DNA of 64,000 nucleotides from CBFHMJ01 sp965656875 (GCA_965656875.1 CBFHMJ010000010.1:248001-312000), one strand, 5' to 3'. Counted from the first letter of the stretch, positions 53,270 to 63,170 are shown. Made by a program: numbers and translations. The notes: a model not told the origin generated them from the letters alone.

Positions 53270-54288
53270 ACCAGTTACTCGATACACTCATTAGCGGACG
53301 CTCATTAAGCAATCACCAAACTTATTTGTTATTCGAAAAAATTGTTCAGGGCGAAGTCGATCCTATGATGTTAGCCGCACTGCTAACCGCATTTAAAATC
53401 AAAGGCGAAACCCCCGAAGAAATCGCCGGTGCTGCTGCTGCCATGCGAGATAATGCCGTACCATTTGAGCGCCCCAATTACTTATATGCCGACAGTTGTG
53501 GTACAGGTGGTGACGGTTCAAATACCATAAATATCTCAACTACCGCTGCAATTGTTGCCGCTGCTGCTGGCCTGCCTATTGTTAAGCATGGTAATCGCAG
53601 TGTTTCATCGCGATCCGGATCTGCCGACTTGATGGAAGCACTTGGACTGGACATAAATTTATCGCCTGAACGTTCAGCAGCCTGTCTGAACGAATGCAAC
53701 ATGACATTCTTGTTCGCTCCGGCCTGGCACGCTGGCGTAAAACACGCCATGCCGACACGAAAAGCACTAAAAACACGGACCCTGTTCAATCTGCTTGGGC
53801 CTTTGTTAAATCCTGCTCGTCCGGCTATTCAACTTATGGGTGTGTACGATCCAGATTTATGTCTGCCCATCGCAAAAACATTAAAAATTCTTGGCGTGGA
53901 ACGTGCGCTGGTAGTTAATGGTTCCGGCACTGATGAAATTGCCCTACACGGCCCAACAACGGTTGCTGAACTGAATTTTGGTGAGATCACAGAATACAAA
54001 CTAACACCTGCCGATTTCGGCGCACCTGATTTCACGCTGGAAGACATTAAGGGTGGCAGTCCGGAAGAAAATGCTGAAAGTGTATTAGCGATTCTACGAG
54101 GTGAAGCTCCCGATGCTCATAACTACGCCATTGCCGTCAATGTCGGCGCGTTGCTCTATTTGTTTAACAAAGTCGATAATGTAAAAGAAGGTGCAGAACA
54201 GGCACTTGCGCTGATTAAATCGGGTAACTGCATGAACACATTAGAAAAACTCAAACAGTTTTGCGCCGCTGAGCAGGAGCAGGCATAA
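53266..54288 (+). CDS. trpD: Anthranilate phosphoribosyltransferase
   Basis: TrpD adds phosphoribosyl to anthranilate. 340 residues with ADSCGTGGDGSNTINIST (about 75-92; the GTGGD PRPP loop), KHGNRSVSSRSGSADLMEALG (about 106-126, in segments), TFLFAPAWHAGVKHAMP and NLLGPLLNPA. GGAGG precedes the ATG. Confidence 0.98.
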   Translation: MNQLLDTLISGRSLSNHQTYLLFEKIVQGEVDPMMLAALLTAFKIKGETPEEIAGAAAAMRDNAVPFERPNYLYADSCGTGGDGSNTINISTTAAIVAAAAGLPIVKHGNRSVSSRSGSADLMEALGLDINLSPERSAACLNECNMTFLFAPAWHAGVKHAMPTRKALKTRTLFNLLGPLLNPARPAIQLMGVYDPDLCLPIAKTLKILGVERALVVNGSGTDEIALHGPTTVAELNFGEITEYKLTPADFGAPDFTLEDIKGGSPEENAESVLAILRGEAPDAHNYAIAVNVGALLYLFNKVDNVKEGAEQALALIKSGNCMNTLEKLKQFCAAEQEQA

Positions 54289-55659
54289 ATGGCAAACATC
54301 TTAGAAAAAATCGTCGCCGACAAAGCGATCGAAGTTGCCCAACGAAAACAGGATTTTCCTCTGTCAGCTTTTGAGCACCTGTTGGAGCCATCAGCACGAG
54401 GGTTCAAAACAGCACTGTCTGAAACTCAAACCAGCTTTATCCTTGAATGCAAAAAAGCTTCACCATCAAAAGGGCTGATTCGTGATGTCTTTGATCTCAA
54501 TGAGATTTGTGGTGTTTACAAAGATTACGCAACCTGTATCTCCGTGTTGACGGATGAAAAGTACTTTCAAGGGAGCTTTGACTATCTAAAAACCGTTAGC
54601 GGTCTGGTTGAGCAACCATTGATCTGCAAAGACTTCTTTATTGATGCTTATCAGGTAAAACTGGCACGTTACTTTGGCGGAAATGCCATCCTGCTAATGC
54701 TATCCGTGTTAGATGACCAGCAATATCAGGAACTGGCGGATGTTGCACGATCACTCAACATGGATATTCTGACAGAAGTCAGTAATGAAGAAGAAGTGCA
54801 TCGTGCGCTGGCACTCAATGCTGACATTATCGGTATCAATAATCGCAACCTACGAGATCTGTCCACTGACCTGGCGACCAGTTATAAACTTAGAACACTG
54901 ATTCCAGCCGATAAACTGGTTATTTCAGAATCCGGCATTTATCACCATCAACAAGTCAAAGCATTGTCTCGTATATGCAATGGGTTCCTGGTCGGAAGCT
55001 CTTTAATGGCACAAGCGGATTTACGGGCAGCCTGTCGAAAATTAATTACCGGAGAACATAAATACTGCGGCCTGACTCGTGTGGAAGATGCCACTGCGGC
55101 TCATGAAGCAGGCGCAACCTGGGGCGGATTGATTTTCTATCCCAAATCGCCACGATACATTGCACCTGACGATGCAAAACAGCTTGCTTCGTCAGTGCCA
55201 TTGCAATTTGTCGGTGTCTTCGTCAATGAATCGCCAGATAAGGTAGCAATGATCGCGCAACAATTGTCTCTGGCCGCCGTGCAACTGCATGGCAATGAAG
55301 ACGAGGCTTATATTCAAACACTCAAATCACAATTACCAGCCGGGTGCGAAATCTGGAAAGCGTTGCCCGTCAAAGATCAACAGCCTGTTTTCAATCTCTC
55401 CGTGGATCGTTACTTACTGGATTGCTGGCATAAAGAATTACCCGGTGGCAGCGGTAATCAGTTCGACTGGTCACTGTTAGCTGACTTACCGTTGGATACA
55501 AAAGTCATGCTTGCTGGCGGCTTATCACCCGACAACATTGCTGACGCGGTAGCACAACCGGTTATCGGCCTTGATATTAATTCCGGCGTGGAACTGTCTC
55601 CCGGCGTAAAAGATAAACAACGCATTGCACACACTGCATCTTATTTCAGGAAATACTAG
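54289..55659 (+). CDS. trpCF: Bifunctional indole-3-glycerol-phosphate synthase / phosphoribosylanthranilate isomerase
   Basis: A fused TrpC-TrpF enzyme, 456 residues, as in E. coli. The N-terminal TrpC barrel has ILECKKASPSKGLIRD (catalytic Lys, about 51-66), ISVLTDEKYFQGS, LICKDFFIDAYQ, DILTEVSNEEE and INNRNLRDL (to about 255). The C-terminal TrpF barrel starts at KYCGLTRVEDATAA (about 255-268) with VGVFVNE, VQLHGNEDE and MLAGGLSPDNI. The start directly abuts the trpD stop. No junction defect is visible. Confidence 0.97.
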   Translation: MANILEKIVADKAIEVAQRKQDFPLSAFEHLLEPSARGFKTALSETQTSFILECKKASPSKGLIRDVFDLNEICGVYKDYATCISVLTDEKYFQGSFDYLKTVSGLVEQPLICKDFFIDAYQVKLARYFGGNAILLMLSVLDDQQYQELADVARSLNMDILTEVSNEEEVHRALALNADIIGINNRNLRDLSTDLATSYKLRTLIPADKLVISESGIYHHQQVKALSRICNGFLVGSSLMAQADLRAACRKLITGEHKYCGLTRVEDATAAHEAGATWGGLIFYPKSPRYIAPDDAKQLASSVPLQFVGVFVNESPDKVAMIAQQLSLAAVQLHGNEDEAYIQTLKSQLPAGCEIWKALPVKDQQPVFNLSVDRYLLDCWHKELPGGSGNQFDWSLLADLPLDTKVMLAGGLSPDNIADAVAQPVIGLDINSGVELSPGVKDKQRIAHTASYFRKY

Positions 55660-55662
55660 ATC

Positions 55663-56850
55663 ATGAACAAACTTAACCCCTACTTTGGCGAATTCGGCGG
55701 CATGTTCGTGCCTGAATTGCTCGTGCCAGCACTGGAGCAACTGGAACAAGCATTCATTGATGCACAGGACGATCCCTCATTTACTGCCGAGTTCAGCAAA
55801 CTGCTTGACGAATATGCCGGTCGTCCAACACCACTGACGCTGACTCGTAACCTTAGCCCTAACCCACTGGCTAAAATCTACCTGAAACGTGAAGATTTAC
55901 TCCACGGTGGTGCGCATAAAACGAACCAGGTACTTGGTCAGGCTTTGCTGACTAAACGGATGGGTAAAAAGGAAGTTATTGCCGAAACAGGCGCAGGGCA
56001 ACACGGTGTAGCAACGGCTATCGCCTGTTCATTGCTCGGCTTAAAATGTCGCGTATATATGGGTGCTAAAGATGTAGAACGCCAACAGCCTAATGTCTTT
56101 CGTATGCGATTAATGGGAGCTGAAGTAATTCCTGTAACCGCTGGCAGTGGCACGCTGAAAGATGCAGTAAACGAAGCACTCAGAGACTGGGCTGCCAGCT
56201 ATAAAGAAGCACATTATTTGTTAGGCACTGCTGCCGGGCCGCATCCTTTCCCAACAATAGTACGTGAATTCCAGCGAATGATTGGCGAAGAAGCCAAACA
56301 GCAAATATTAAAAGCGGAAGGTAAGTTACCGGATGAAGTCATTGCCTGTGTCGGCGGTGGTTCAAATGCCATTGGGATGTTTGCCGACTTCATTGATGAA
56401 AGTGATGTAAAACTGGTAGGTGTTGAGCCAGGCGGTAAGGGAACCGATACCCATCAACATGGTGCCGCCTTATCGACCGACAGTTACGGTATTTTGCACG
56501 GTGCCTATACCGCAATCATGCAAAATCCGGATGGTCAGATTGAGGAAAGCTGGTCAGTGTCCGCCGGTCTGGATTACCCAGCTGTTGGCCCTGAGCACAC
56601 TCATTTGAAAAAAACTGGCCGTGCGCAATATGTCGCCGTGAATGATGATGAAGCTCTTGAGGCGTTCCAACTATTAGCCAGAAACGAAGGCATTATTCCA
56701 GCCCTGGAATCATCCCACGCACTGGCTTATGCCATTAAACGAGCCAAAGCAGCTACCGAGCCTACCGTATTGCTGGTTAATTTATCTGGTCGTGGTGACA
56801 AAGATCTGGCCCACGTACACCGCTTATTATCTGAGGGAGAAGACGCATGA
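55663..56850 (+). CDS. trpB: Tryptophan synthase beta chain
   Basis: TrpB condenses indole with serine. 395 residues; PLP lysine in LLHGGAHKTNQVLGQ (about 80-94), RMGKKEVIAETGAGQHGVATA (about 100-120, in two parts), the phosphate loop CVGGGSNAIGMF (about 228-239) and AVGPEHTHLKKTGRA. Class 1 (alpha-dependent) TrpB. Overlaps trpA by four bases. Confidence 0.98.
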   Translation: MNKLNPYFGEFGGMFVPELLVPALEQLEQAFIDAQDDPSFTAEFSKLLDEYAGRPTPLTLTRNLSPNPLAKIYLKREDLLHGGAHKTNQVLGQALLTKRMGKKEVIAETGAGQHGVATAIACSLLGLKCRVYMGAKDVERQQPNVFRMRLMGAEVIPVTAGSGTLKDAVNEALRDWAASYKEAHYLLGTAAGPHPFPTIVREFQRMIGEEAKQQILKAEGKLPDEVIACVGGGSNAIGMFADFIDESDVKLVGVEPGGKGTDTHQHGAALSTDSYGILHGAYTAIMQNPDGQIEESWSVSAGLDYPAVGPEHTHLKKTGRAQYVAVNDDEALEAFQLLARNEGIIPALESSHALAYAIKRAKAATEPTVLLVNLSGRGDKDLAHVHRLLSEGEDA

Positions 56851-57671
56851 ATCCGCCATTAACCAAACGTTATGATGATTTGTTCAAACAATTGGGCGAC
56901 AACAATCAAGGCGCATTTATCCCGTTTGTAACGCTTGGTGATTCGGGTAAAGAAGCATCATTAGCCATTATCCGTACTCTCATTGATGCCGGTGCTGACG
57001 CTTTAGAACTGGGCATCCCCTTTTCAGATCCAATTGCCGATGGCCCAACCATTCAGGCAGCTAATATTCGCGCTCTTGCGGCTGATATTACGCCAGCCGA
57101 TTGTTTCGACATCATCAAAACGATTCGAGAGGAATATCCGCTAATCCCAATTGGCTTGCTCTTATACAGCAACCTGGTCATGGCTCGAGGAATCAGTACG
57201 TTTTATGAAACGGCAGCGAGTGCGGGAGTAGATTCAGTGTTAGTTGCAGATGTACCCGTGAGGGAAAGTAAACCCTTCCGACAGGCTGCTCTTGCCAATG
57301 GTATTGCACCCATCTTTATTTGCGCCCCAAATACTCACGACGACACGATTAGACAACTAGCGTCTTATGGCCGGGGATATACGTATCTGTTGAGTCGTTC
57401 AGGCGTAACTGGTGCGGAAGTTGAAGTTGAAATGCCAGCTGATGAATTGGTGAGTAAACTGAAATTGTATCACGCTGCCCCACCTGTACTGGGCTTTGGT
57501 ATTTCAACACCTGAGCATGTGAAAGACGCCATAAATGCTGGCGCTGCTGGTGCGATTAGTGGTTCTGCGATTGTAAAAATCATTGAGCAAACGCTGGACG
57601 ACTCGGCTGCAACTCGCGAACAACTGACTCACTTTGTTCAACAAATGAAGGCAGCTACAGCCATAAATTAG
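56847..57671 (+). CDS. trpA: Tryptophan synthase alpha chain
   Basis: TrpA cleaves indole-3-glycerol phosphate and passes indole to TrpB. 274 residues of a TIM barrel: the catalytic Glu/Asp in LELGIPFSDPIADGPTIQ (about 50-67), YLLSRSGVTGAE (about 175-186) and GFGISTPEHV (about 212-221). Last gene of the operon; a 12-bp hairpin follows at 57714. Confidence 0.98.
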   Translation: MNPPLTKRYDDLFKQLGDNNQGAFIPFVTLGDSGKEASLAIIRTLIDAGADALELGIPFSDPIADGPTIQAANIRALAADITPADCFDIIKTIREEYPLIPIGLLLYSNLVMARGISTFYETAASAGVDSVLVADVPVRESKPFRQAALANGIAPIFICAPNTHDDTIRQLASYGRGYTYLLSRSGVTGAEVEVEMPADELVSKLKLYHAAPPVLGFGISTPEHVKDAINAGAAGAISGSAIVKIIEQTLDDSAATREQLTHFVQQMKAATAIN

Positions 57672-57713
57672 TGCGAAATGCGCCTTATCAGATAAACCAT
57701 AATCGGATGAATC

Positions 57714-57744
57714 ATAGCGAGTTGGCTTACCCCCGACTCGCTAT
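57714..57744. terminator. Hairpin between convergent trpA and the CadC-like gene
   Basis: ATAGCGAGTTGG (57714-57725) pairs with CCGACTCGCTAT (57733-57744), one T-G pair, 7-nt loop. No T-run on either side, so it may act as a weak or factor-assisted terminator for both. Confidence 0.55.
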
Positions 57745-57757
57745 TCAAGCTATTGAT

Positions 57758-60064
57758 TTACTGAGGTTGCTGGCTTACCTTAACCAGATTACTTTCCGCC
57801 CCCAACGACTTCACCAACAGGATATTATCTGCACCAGGGGGGTGTTGAGAGATATCAAAATTCAAACTAAATCGATTATTTCCCGTTGAACGCCGTTCAT
57901 GCCCTGATGCTGTGAATACATCAACATAAGAATGACGACCTTTCCTCCCGGCAACATAAACCGAATCCGAAGCGACCGCCCACTGGTTTGTAACCGGTGC
58001 CCCTCGTCCGGGCCATTCTCCTCTTAACTGACGAAGCCACTGCCCATCCCGAGATAGCGTCATTTTAATCAATTGTCGATCCTCTGTAATTGCAAACGCT
58101 TGCTGTTGATCAACATAACGCCACGCGATAAGGCTGGGCATGAATGTTTCTCGTTCACCTGATTTAACCGTCAGTTGAATCAGATTAGTCGAACCGTTTC
58201 TTGCCTGAGAAAACACAACTGCCTGGCTGTCAGGTGTCCAGACCGGACTGTTTATGATTTCCAGTGAGCGAGTAAGAAACCTTGGCGACTGAATATCTGA
58301 TTGTTGCTGGCACGACAAGGATTCTCTCGAAGCATCCACTAAAGCCAGTTGCCCATTCAACACGGCAAATAACCGCTGCTCATCAGGGCTAATTTGCAAC
58401 GCAGACAAACGACTGGCCGCATCCCAACAAGCCAGTGTTTTTTCTTCTCCCTGATACCAACGCTGAACAGTTAATACATCATGAAAACGAGAGGCATAAT
58501 AAATGGCGCCCGTTTGTTTACCGTAGACTGGAAAATCCTGAGCGCCGGATAATGCCAGAAGCTTTGCCGGTGACAGTCGAACAGCATCGTCAGACTCATT
58601 ACTTTCGCCCGCAGATAGCAACATGGGTTGCTCTTCGACGTCCATATAATTACCGTTATGCTGCCGCATCAGGTAGCACAGAGATGTCTGTACCGTACAG
58701 TCCGCAAAAATCGCATTGGTATAAGGCGGTAAATTATCAATGATTTGCAAACGGTTTGTCGTCAGATTAAAACGGGCAACTTTTTGATTAAATGCGCTGA
58801 CAGAAACATGCTGATTATCCTGATGCCAGATAATCCGGGCAGGTTTCATTGGCAAGGTTCGGTTGGCAATCAATTCACCGGTCGCGACATTAATCACTAA
58901 CAATGAATATTCTTCAGGTGCTACTTCACGCAACACCGCAAGATAATCACCATTAAACGATTCTGTTGCGGCAAAATCGCCAGCACCTGCAACAGAAGGA
59001 GCCGTCACCTGGCTAAATGCTTCTGTATCCAACGTCAGTCGCCAAATACCGCGATTTTTTCCAACAACGCCTTCCTGAGCCAGATACAACGAACGATTGT
59101 CATGACTCCAGCCCGCAACATAAAACGGTTGATTAGCGACAGATTGCAACAAGTTAATCTGATGATTCTCCAGTGACATCACCAGATTCTGCTGACCAGT
59201 AGCATTTTTTCGTGTTACGGCCAAAAAGCGTCCATCAAAAGACAAATGCGGGTCCGTGTAATGGGCATCATCCCAACTGAGACGCTGCATATCGTTTCCA
59301 GCCAGCTTCATAAGATACAACTGTTGCGGATCACCCGCATTCGCACGATGAGAAAATACAATTGTGTCTGAATCCGGGTGGATGCTGGCGAATACTTCTG
59401 AACCAGCAATCGTGGTGACGGGCGTTACGGTGAAGTCTGGCTGTTGCTGTGATTCTTCATCAGTATTATCAGCTCGACGCCATTCAACTATCAGCAACAT
59501 CACGATCAACACCGCACAGGCGGCCCACAATGTTTGTTTGAACGTTCGTGGAACAGATTGCTGATTTTCATTCGCTTGATGATGCGATGTAAACGGCGTT
59601 TCAACCGGATTTTCATCAATCAACGGAGATTGACTGTTGAGTTTAACGTGACTTGTTTCTGCTTTGTTCTGATTACTTTCAGCGCTGTTGCGAGGAAAAG
59701 ATGAGATAACAGGCGTCAGCAATTTATAACCCTGGCGAGGGACAGTTTTGATATACCGAGGCGCACGAGCATCGTCATTTAATAACTGACGCAACTTTTT
59801 TATGGCAGCTCTAATTGCCTCATCACTCACATGCCTCCCAGCCCAAACGTGTTGTTGAATGAGATCACGGGACACAAGCTGACCACGTTCTTCAATCAGA
59901 AGCGCCAATAACAAAAATAGCTGTGGTTCAATTTTCACGTCCTTTGTGTTGTTCAGAATCTCGTCCAATGCCGCTTCATTGTCGGATAATGTCTCACACT
60001 TCAATAATCGTTCGTTTTGACGATCCAACAAATAATCACCAAAAGCGACGTAATTCTGTTCCAT
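57758..60064 (-). CDS. CadC-like membrane-bound transcription regulator with a propeller-like periplasmic domain
   Basis: 768 residues: an OmpR-type winged-helix DNA-binding domain (about 5-115; IEPQLFLLLALLIEERGQLVSRDLI, RHVSDEAIRAAIKKLRQLLNDD, KTVPRQGYKLL, in order), a polar linker, a transmembrane helix (ACAVLIVMLLIVEW, about 182-195) and a large periplasmic region with repeated blades of the WD40/TolB type (for example ADNTDEESQQ then TVTPVTTIAG, SWDDAHYTDPHLSFDGRFLAV, SHDNRSLYLAQEG). The layout is like CadC and ToxR, which regulate from the membrane without proteolysis. The divergent serine hydrolase at 60278 is a likely target. The signal sensed is unknown. Such genes are frequent in Kangiellaceae-like organisms, from memory. 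Confidence 0.87.
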   Translation of the reverse strand: MEQNYVAFGDYLLDRQNERLLKCETLSDNEAALDEILNNTKDVKIEPQLFLLLALLIEERGQLVSRDLIQQHVWAGRHVSDEAIRAAIKKLRQLLNDDARAPRYIKTVPRQGYKLLTPVISSFPRNSAESNQNKAETSHVKLNSQSPLIDENPVETPFTSHHQANENQQSVPRTFKQTLWAACAVLIVMLLIVEWRRADNTDEESQQQPDFTVTPVTTIAGSEVFASIHPDSDTIVFSHRANAGDPQQLYLMKLAGNDMQRLSWDDAHYTDPHLSFDGRFLAVTRKNATGQQNLVMSLENHQINLLQSVANQPFYVAGWSHDNRSLYLAQEGVVGKNRGIWRLTLDTEAFSQVTAPSVAGAGDFAATESFNGDYLAVLREVAPEEYSLLVINVATGELIANRTLPMKPARIIWHQDNQHVSVSAFNQKVARFNLTTNRLQIIDNLPPYTNAIFADCTVQTSLCYLMRQHNGNYMDVEEQPMLLSAGESNESDDAVRLSPAKLLALSGAQDFPVYGKQTGAIYYASRFHDVLTVQRWYQGEEKTLACWDAASRLSALQISPDEQRLFAVLNGQLALVDASRESLSCQQQSDIQSPRFLTRSLEIINSPVWTPDSQAVVFSQARNGSTNLIQLTVKSGERETFMPSLIAWRYVDQQQAFAITEDRQLIKMTLSRDGQWLRQLRGEWPGRGAPVTNQWAVASDSVYVAGRKGRHSYVDVFTASGHERRSTGNNRFSLNFDISQHPPGADNILLVKSLGAESNLVKVSQQPQ

Positions 60065-60277
60065 AACTACCCTTTGTTGCTAATGTATTCGCTATATCCT
60101 GCAATAGAGAATTACACATAACAATTTGAATTTATTATCTATTTAATTGTGAACTTTCGTGAACTCACCAACTTAACGGCAAATCACGATAGATAACAAA
60201 ACCTTGTTTGTGCTTTTGTCATCCAGCGCTGCATCCTGTGCCAGCCGATGAAAAAAATCAACTAAGGATTACCATTC

Positions 60278-62236
60278 GTGAAAATCTTTTCCGTCGCCAT
60301 CAGGCGACTTCTGACTACGATTCCATTAACCAGTTTAATGCTGGCGCTCTGTCTGACGACCGTGTTGAATAGTGGATTTGTAAAAGCCAGTGAACCCGAA
60401 AGCGTTAAGTCGTTGGAACAACAGATCACAACCATCGCACGAGAAGCTGGCATACCGTCTGTTTCCTGGACCGTTGTTAATCAGGGACAATCTGTGTCTG
60501 GTAGTTGGGGATTCGCTAATCTGGATAAACAGGTCAAAGCGACACCAGATACTCGTTATCGCATTGGTTCAGTCTCAAAACTGTTTGTTGGTTTAGCCGT
60601 CATGAAACTGGTTGAAGAAAATCGCTTACAACTGAGTGATGAAGTCGCAAACCTGGTACCTGACGTCGGGTTTTCAAACCCCTGGCGTAACTCACACCCA
60701 ATCCGCATCATTCATTTGCTTGAGCACACAACCGGTTGGGACGAGCTGGCATTGAAAGAGTTTGCTCGCGACAATCCGGACAATGAGCCACTTGAAACCA
60801 GTCTGGCATTCTACCCAGAGTCACGCACATCACGCTGGCCACCTGGCACACGATTCTCCTATTCCAATTCGAATGCAGCTGTAGCCGCACGGGTAGTCGA
60901 AGTTATCACGCAAATGAGCTTTGAAGATTACATCTCTGAAAACGTTTTCAAACCACTGAGCATGACAGCCAGTTATTTTCCACTCGTTCAGAAAACAGCG
61001 GCGAACTCATCAGAAAGTGTCTATGCAGATGCAACCGCCTACAAACACAATAAGTTCTCCCTACCCTATAAAAACCTGCTTTATCGTCCTGTCGGCGCTA
61101 TCAATGCCAGTGCAAATGACCTGAACAAATTACTACATGCTTACCTGGCAAAAGACAGCAAGTTGCTCACTAACACCAGTCTGGTGCGCCTGGAGCAACG
61201 ACTGTCTATTGCCAACGAAGGACTTGAGTATCGTTCCGGTGCATTCAATCTGATTAAGTCTTTCGATAAATCTGTCTATCAAGGGCATGATGGTGATGTC
61301 GATGGATTTGTTGCTGAGTTTCGTTATGACCGAACACTGGGAAATGGATTCGCTGTGTTAATGAATTCGAACGATAAACGAACAAGACGTAAGATTGCCA
61401 CACTGATAGCAAAATGGCTCCAGCAGCCAAACAATCAGGAAGTACGCGATCAATCAGCGACAAAACATCTTGCTCGCTTTGATGGATCACTCCCGGGGTT
61501 TTATCGGGTTATTAATCCTAAAATAGAATTCAGTCATTTCTTTAATCGCATCATTGCGATTTACAGACTTCAAGCCAGTTCAGACAAAGTGACGTTAAAA
61601 ACACTATTGCCAATCCAACCTGCTGAATCCTTTATTGCTGAAACGTCCGTTACCTTCCGTTCGACGACGCATAGTCAAGTTAGTCTATCAATCGTTGATG
61701 ATCCTGAAGCTGGTCAGACATTGCATTATGCAGACAAAGTACTTCAGCCTACGAGCTCACTGACTGTCTTCATTGAATTTTTTCTGTTAATCGTCTGGTT
61801 GATTACACTGGTGTTTGTGATTATTCGGCCTGTCTACTGGGGAATGCTGAAACTCCTGAAAAAATCTCGCAGCCAGGCTCAACAACGACTGGCTCGCCTG
61901 TCCTGGTATCCTGGCGTTGCAGCACTGGCTTGTCTTATTGTCATTGCGGCAGGTATGAGTAATCCAGTCGTAAATTTTGGTTCTGCAACGTTGCTGGCCA
62001 TTGGGTTCATGTTGTTTACTCTGGGTTGGGCTTTTGTTACTGCCTGGTCGCTATACGAACTCATGATCATCAATAGTAATCGCCGACATCCGGACGATTC
62101 AAAGACTAATACCATCGCCGAACAAGGCATCAGTCGAATTAGCTGGTTTATCACAGTAACAACTGTCGTTGTTCACGCGATTATCATCAGCTATCTGGCG
62201 GTATTTGGTGTCATTGGACAAAGATTGTGGACATAA
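60278..62236 (+). CDS. Beta-lactamase-family serine hydrolase with a C-terminal membrane domain
   Basis: 652 residues: an export signal (about 1-38, LMLALCLTTVLNSG), a class C beta-lactamase-like domain (about 45-400) with the active-site Ser98-x-x-Lys101 (GSVSKLF), YSNSN (about 196, the Tyr-x-Asn motif) and HDGDVDG in place of the usual His/Lys-x-Gly box; then a linker and four predicted transmembrane helices (about 505-530, 550-570, 575-605, 625-650). It may be an esterase, peptidase or D-amino-acid hydrolase; beta-lactamase activity cannot be assumed. The start is GTG with AAGGA about nine bases upstream. Divergent from the CadC-like regulator. Confidence 0.85.
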   Translation: MKIFSVAIRRLLTTIPLTSLMLALCLTTVLNSGFVKASEPESVKSLEQQITTIAREAGIPSVSWTVVNQGQSVSGSWGFANLDKQVKATPDTRYRIGSVSKLFVGLAVMKLVEENRLQLSDEVANLVPDVGFSNPWRNSHPIRIIHLLEHTTGWDELALKEFARDNPDNEPLETSLAFYPESRTSRWPPGTRFSYSNSNAAVAARVVEVITQMSFEDYISENVFKPLSMTASYFPLVQKTAANSSESVYADATAYKHNKFSLPYKNLLYRPVGAINASANDLNKLLHAYLAKDSKLLTNTSLVRLEQRLSIANEGLEYRSGAFNLIKSFDKSVYQGHDGDVDGFVAEFRYDRTLGNGFAVLMNSNDKRTRRKIATLIAKWLQQPNNQEVRDQSATKHLARFDGSLPGFYRVINPKIEFSHFFNRIIAIYRLQASSDKVTLKTLLPIQPAESFIAETSVTFRSTTHSQVSLSIVDDPEAGQTLHYADKVLQPTSSLTVFIEFFLLIVWLITLVFVIIRPVYWGMLKLLKKSRSQAQQRLARLSWYPGVAALACLIVIAAGMSNPVVNFGSATLLAIGFMLFTLGWAFVTAWSLYELMIINSNRRHPDDSKTNTIAEQGISRISWFITVTTVVVHAIIISYLAVFGVIGQRLWT

Positions 62237-62328
62237 CAACTAAGCCCTGTTGACCTTTTCGAGTAAAATTTTGTTCATATTCATTCGTTATACCGTTGCA
62301 ACACACACCATTAAAGGTCAATGTTCTG

Positions 62329-62358
62329 GACAGTGAGCTCATAGGCTCACTGTCTTTC
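62329..62358 (+). terminator. Terminator of the serine hydrolase gene
   Basis: A 10-bp stem GACAGTGAGC (62329-62338) / GCTCACTGTC (62345-62354), 6-nt loop, followed by TTTCT. The remainder of the 62237-62497 gap shows no gene. Confidence 0.7.
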
Positions 62359-62497
62359 TATCCCACTATTAACGGTCATCTTCCCTGTAATCTTTCGCAA
62401 AACAATGGCGCGTTTTGCTAACAGTAGTTGCAATGTTCCGTGATATACTCGCCAACATTTCGCACAGTAATTATTAATAAAACAGGTAAATTTCTGC

Positions 62498-63067
62498 ATG
62501 CTACTGCTATTGGAATACATTCCACTGATCGGCTTTTTTGCGGCATTTAAGCTGTACGACATCTATGTCGCCACAGGCGTTTTAATCGTCGCTACCTTTG
62601 TTCAATTCGTTATCATGTGGGCTAAAGATAAAACCTTCCCCAAAAAATACTTCGCGTTTTTTATGATTGCCCTGGTACTTGGCGGATTAACCATATTTTT
62701 CCGCAATGATCTGTTTATAAAATGGAAAGTAACAGTTATCTACTTCATCATGGGTTCCAGCTTATTGATTTCACGTTACCTGTTCAAAAAGAACCTGGTT
62801 GAAAAAGCGTTGGGACAAATCAGTGAACAAGCAGAGATCCCATCGTTTGTCTGGGATCGTTGCAACATCGCAACCGCTTGCTTACTTTATTTTATTTCGA
62901 CTCTCAATATCATATTGGCGTACTCATTGTCTCAGGATGCCTGGGTTAACTTTAAAACGTTTGGCACTATGGCAATTACCTTCGTCTTTATCATCGGACT
63001 GGTATTTTACCTGTCAAAATACTTTCCAGATGATGAAGAAGAAGTAACAACAACTAAGGATAATTGA
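62498..63067 (+). CDS. yciB: Intracellular septation protein A (YciB)
   Basis: A 189-residue inner-membrane protein with five or so transmembrane helices. LLLEYIPLIGFFAAFKLYDIYVATGVLIVAT (opening helices, in segments), the conserved GGLTIFFRNDLFIKWKVT (about 62-79), and AWVNFKTFGTMAITF (about 146-160) are diagnostic. Interacts with cell-division and elongation proteins in E. coli. AGG lies upstream of the ATG at a slightly long spacing. An acidic tail ends the protein. Confidence 0.95.
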   Translation: MLLLLEYIPLIGFFAAFKLYDIYVATGVLIVATFVQFVIMWAKDKTFPKKYFAFFMIALVLGGLTIFFRNDLFIKWKVTVIYFIMGSSLLISRYLFKKNLVEKALGQISEQAEIPSFVWDRCNIATACLLYFISTLNIILAYSLSQDAWVNFKTFGTMAITFVFIIGLVFYLSKYFPDDEEEVTTTKDN

Positions 63068-63073
63068 CATCTG

Positions 63074-63170
63074 GACGATAACTGTAATAGTGATTAGGGT
63101 CTGATGACCCCGGGCAATAATTGCCGACGATAACGTTAAAACCATAATAAAAGCGTAAAACGTTATCGTC
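63074..63170. promoter_or_regulatory. Cluster of repeated GACGATAAC motifs and hairpins before the secreted-protein gene
   Basis: GACGATAAC occurs at 63074-63082 and 63126-63134 (direct) and inverted at 63162-63170. The last two belong to a perfect 12-bp inverted repeat, GACGATAACGTT (63126-63137) / AACGTTATCGTC (63159-63170), centres 33 bp apart. Two short hairpins lie between: GGGTC-TGAT-GACCC (63097-63110) and GGCAAT/ATTGCC (63113-63125). It could be an operator cluster or structured leader for the gene at 63204. Confidence 0.45.

Noticed and set aside
54289..55659. A split or frameshift between trpC and trpF
   Set aside because: The frame is continuous through the junction and both active sites are intact; TrpCF fusion is common.
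60278..62236. A true class C beta-lactamase
   Set aside because: The serine-lysine pair and Tyr-x-Asn are present, but the Lys-Thr-Gly box is not, and a four-helix membrane tail is added; hydrolase of unknown substrate is the safer call.
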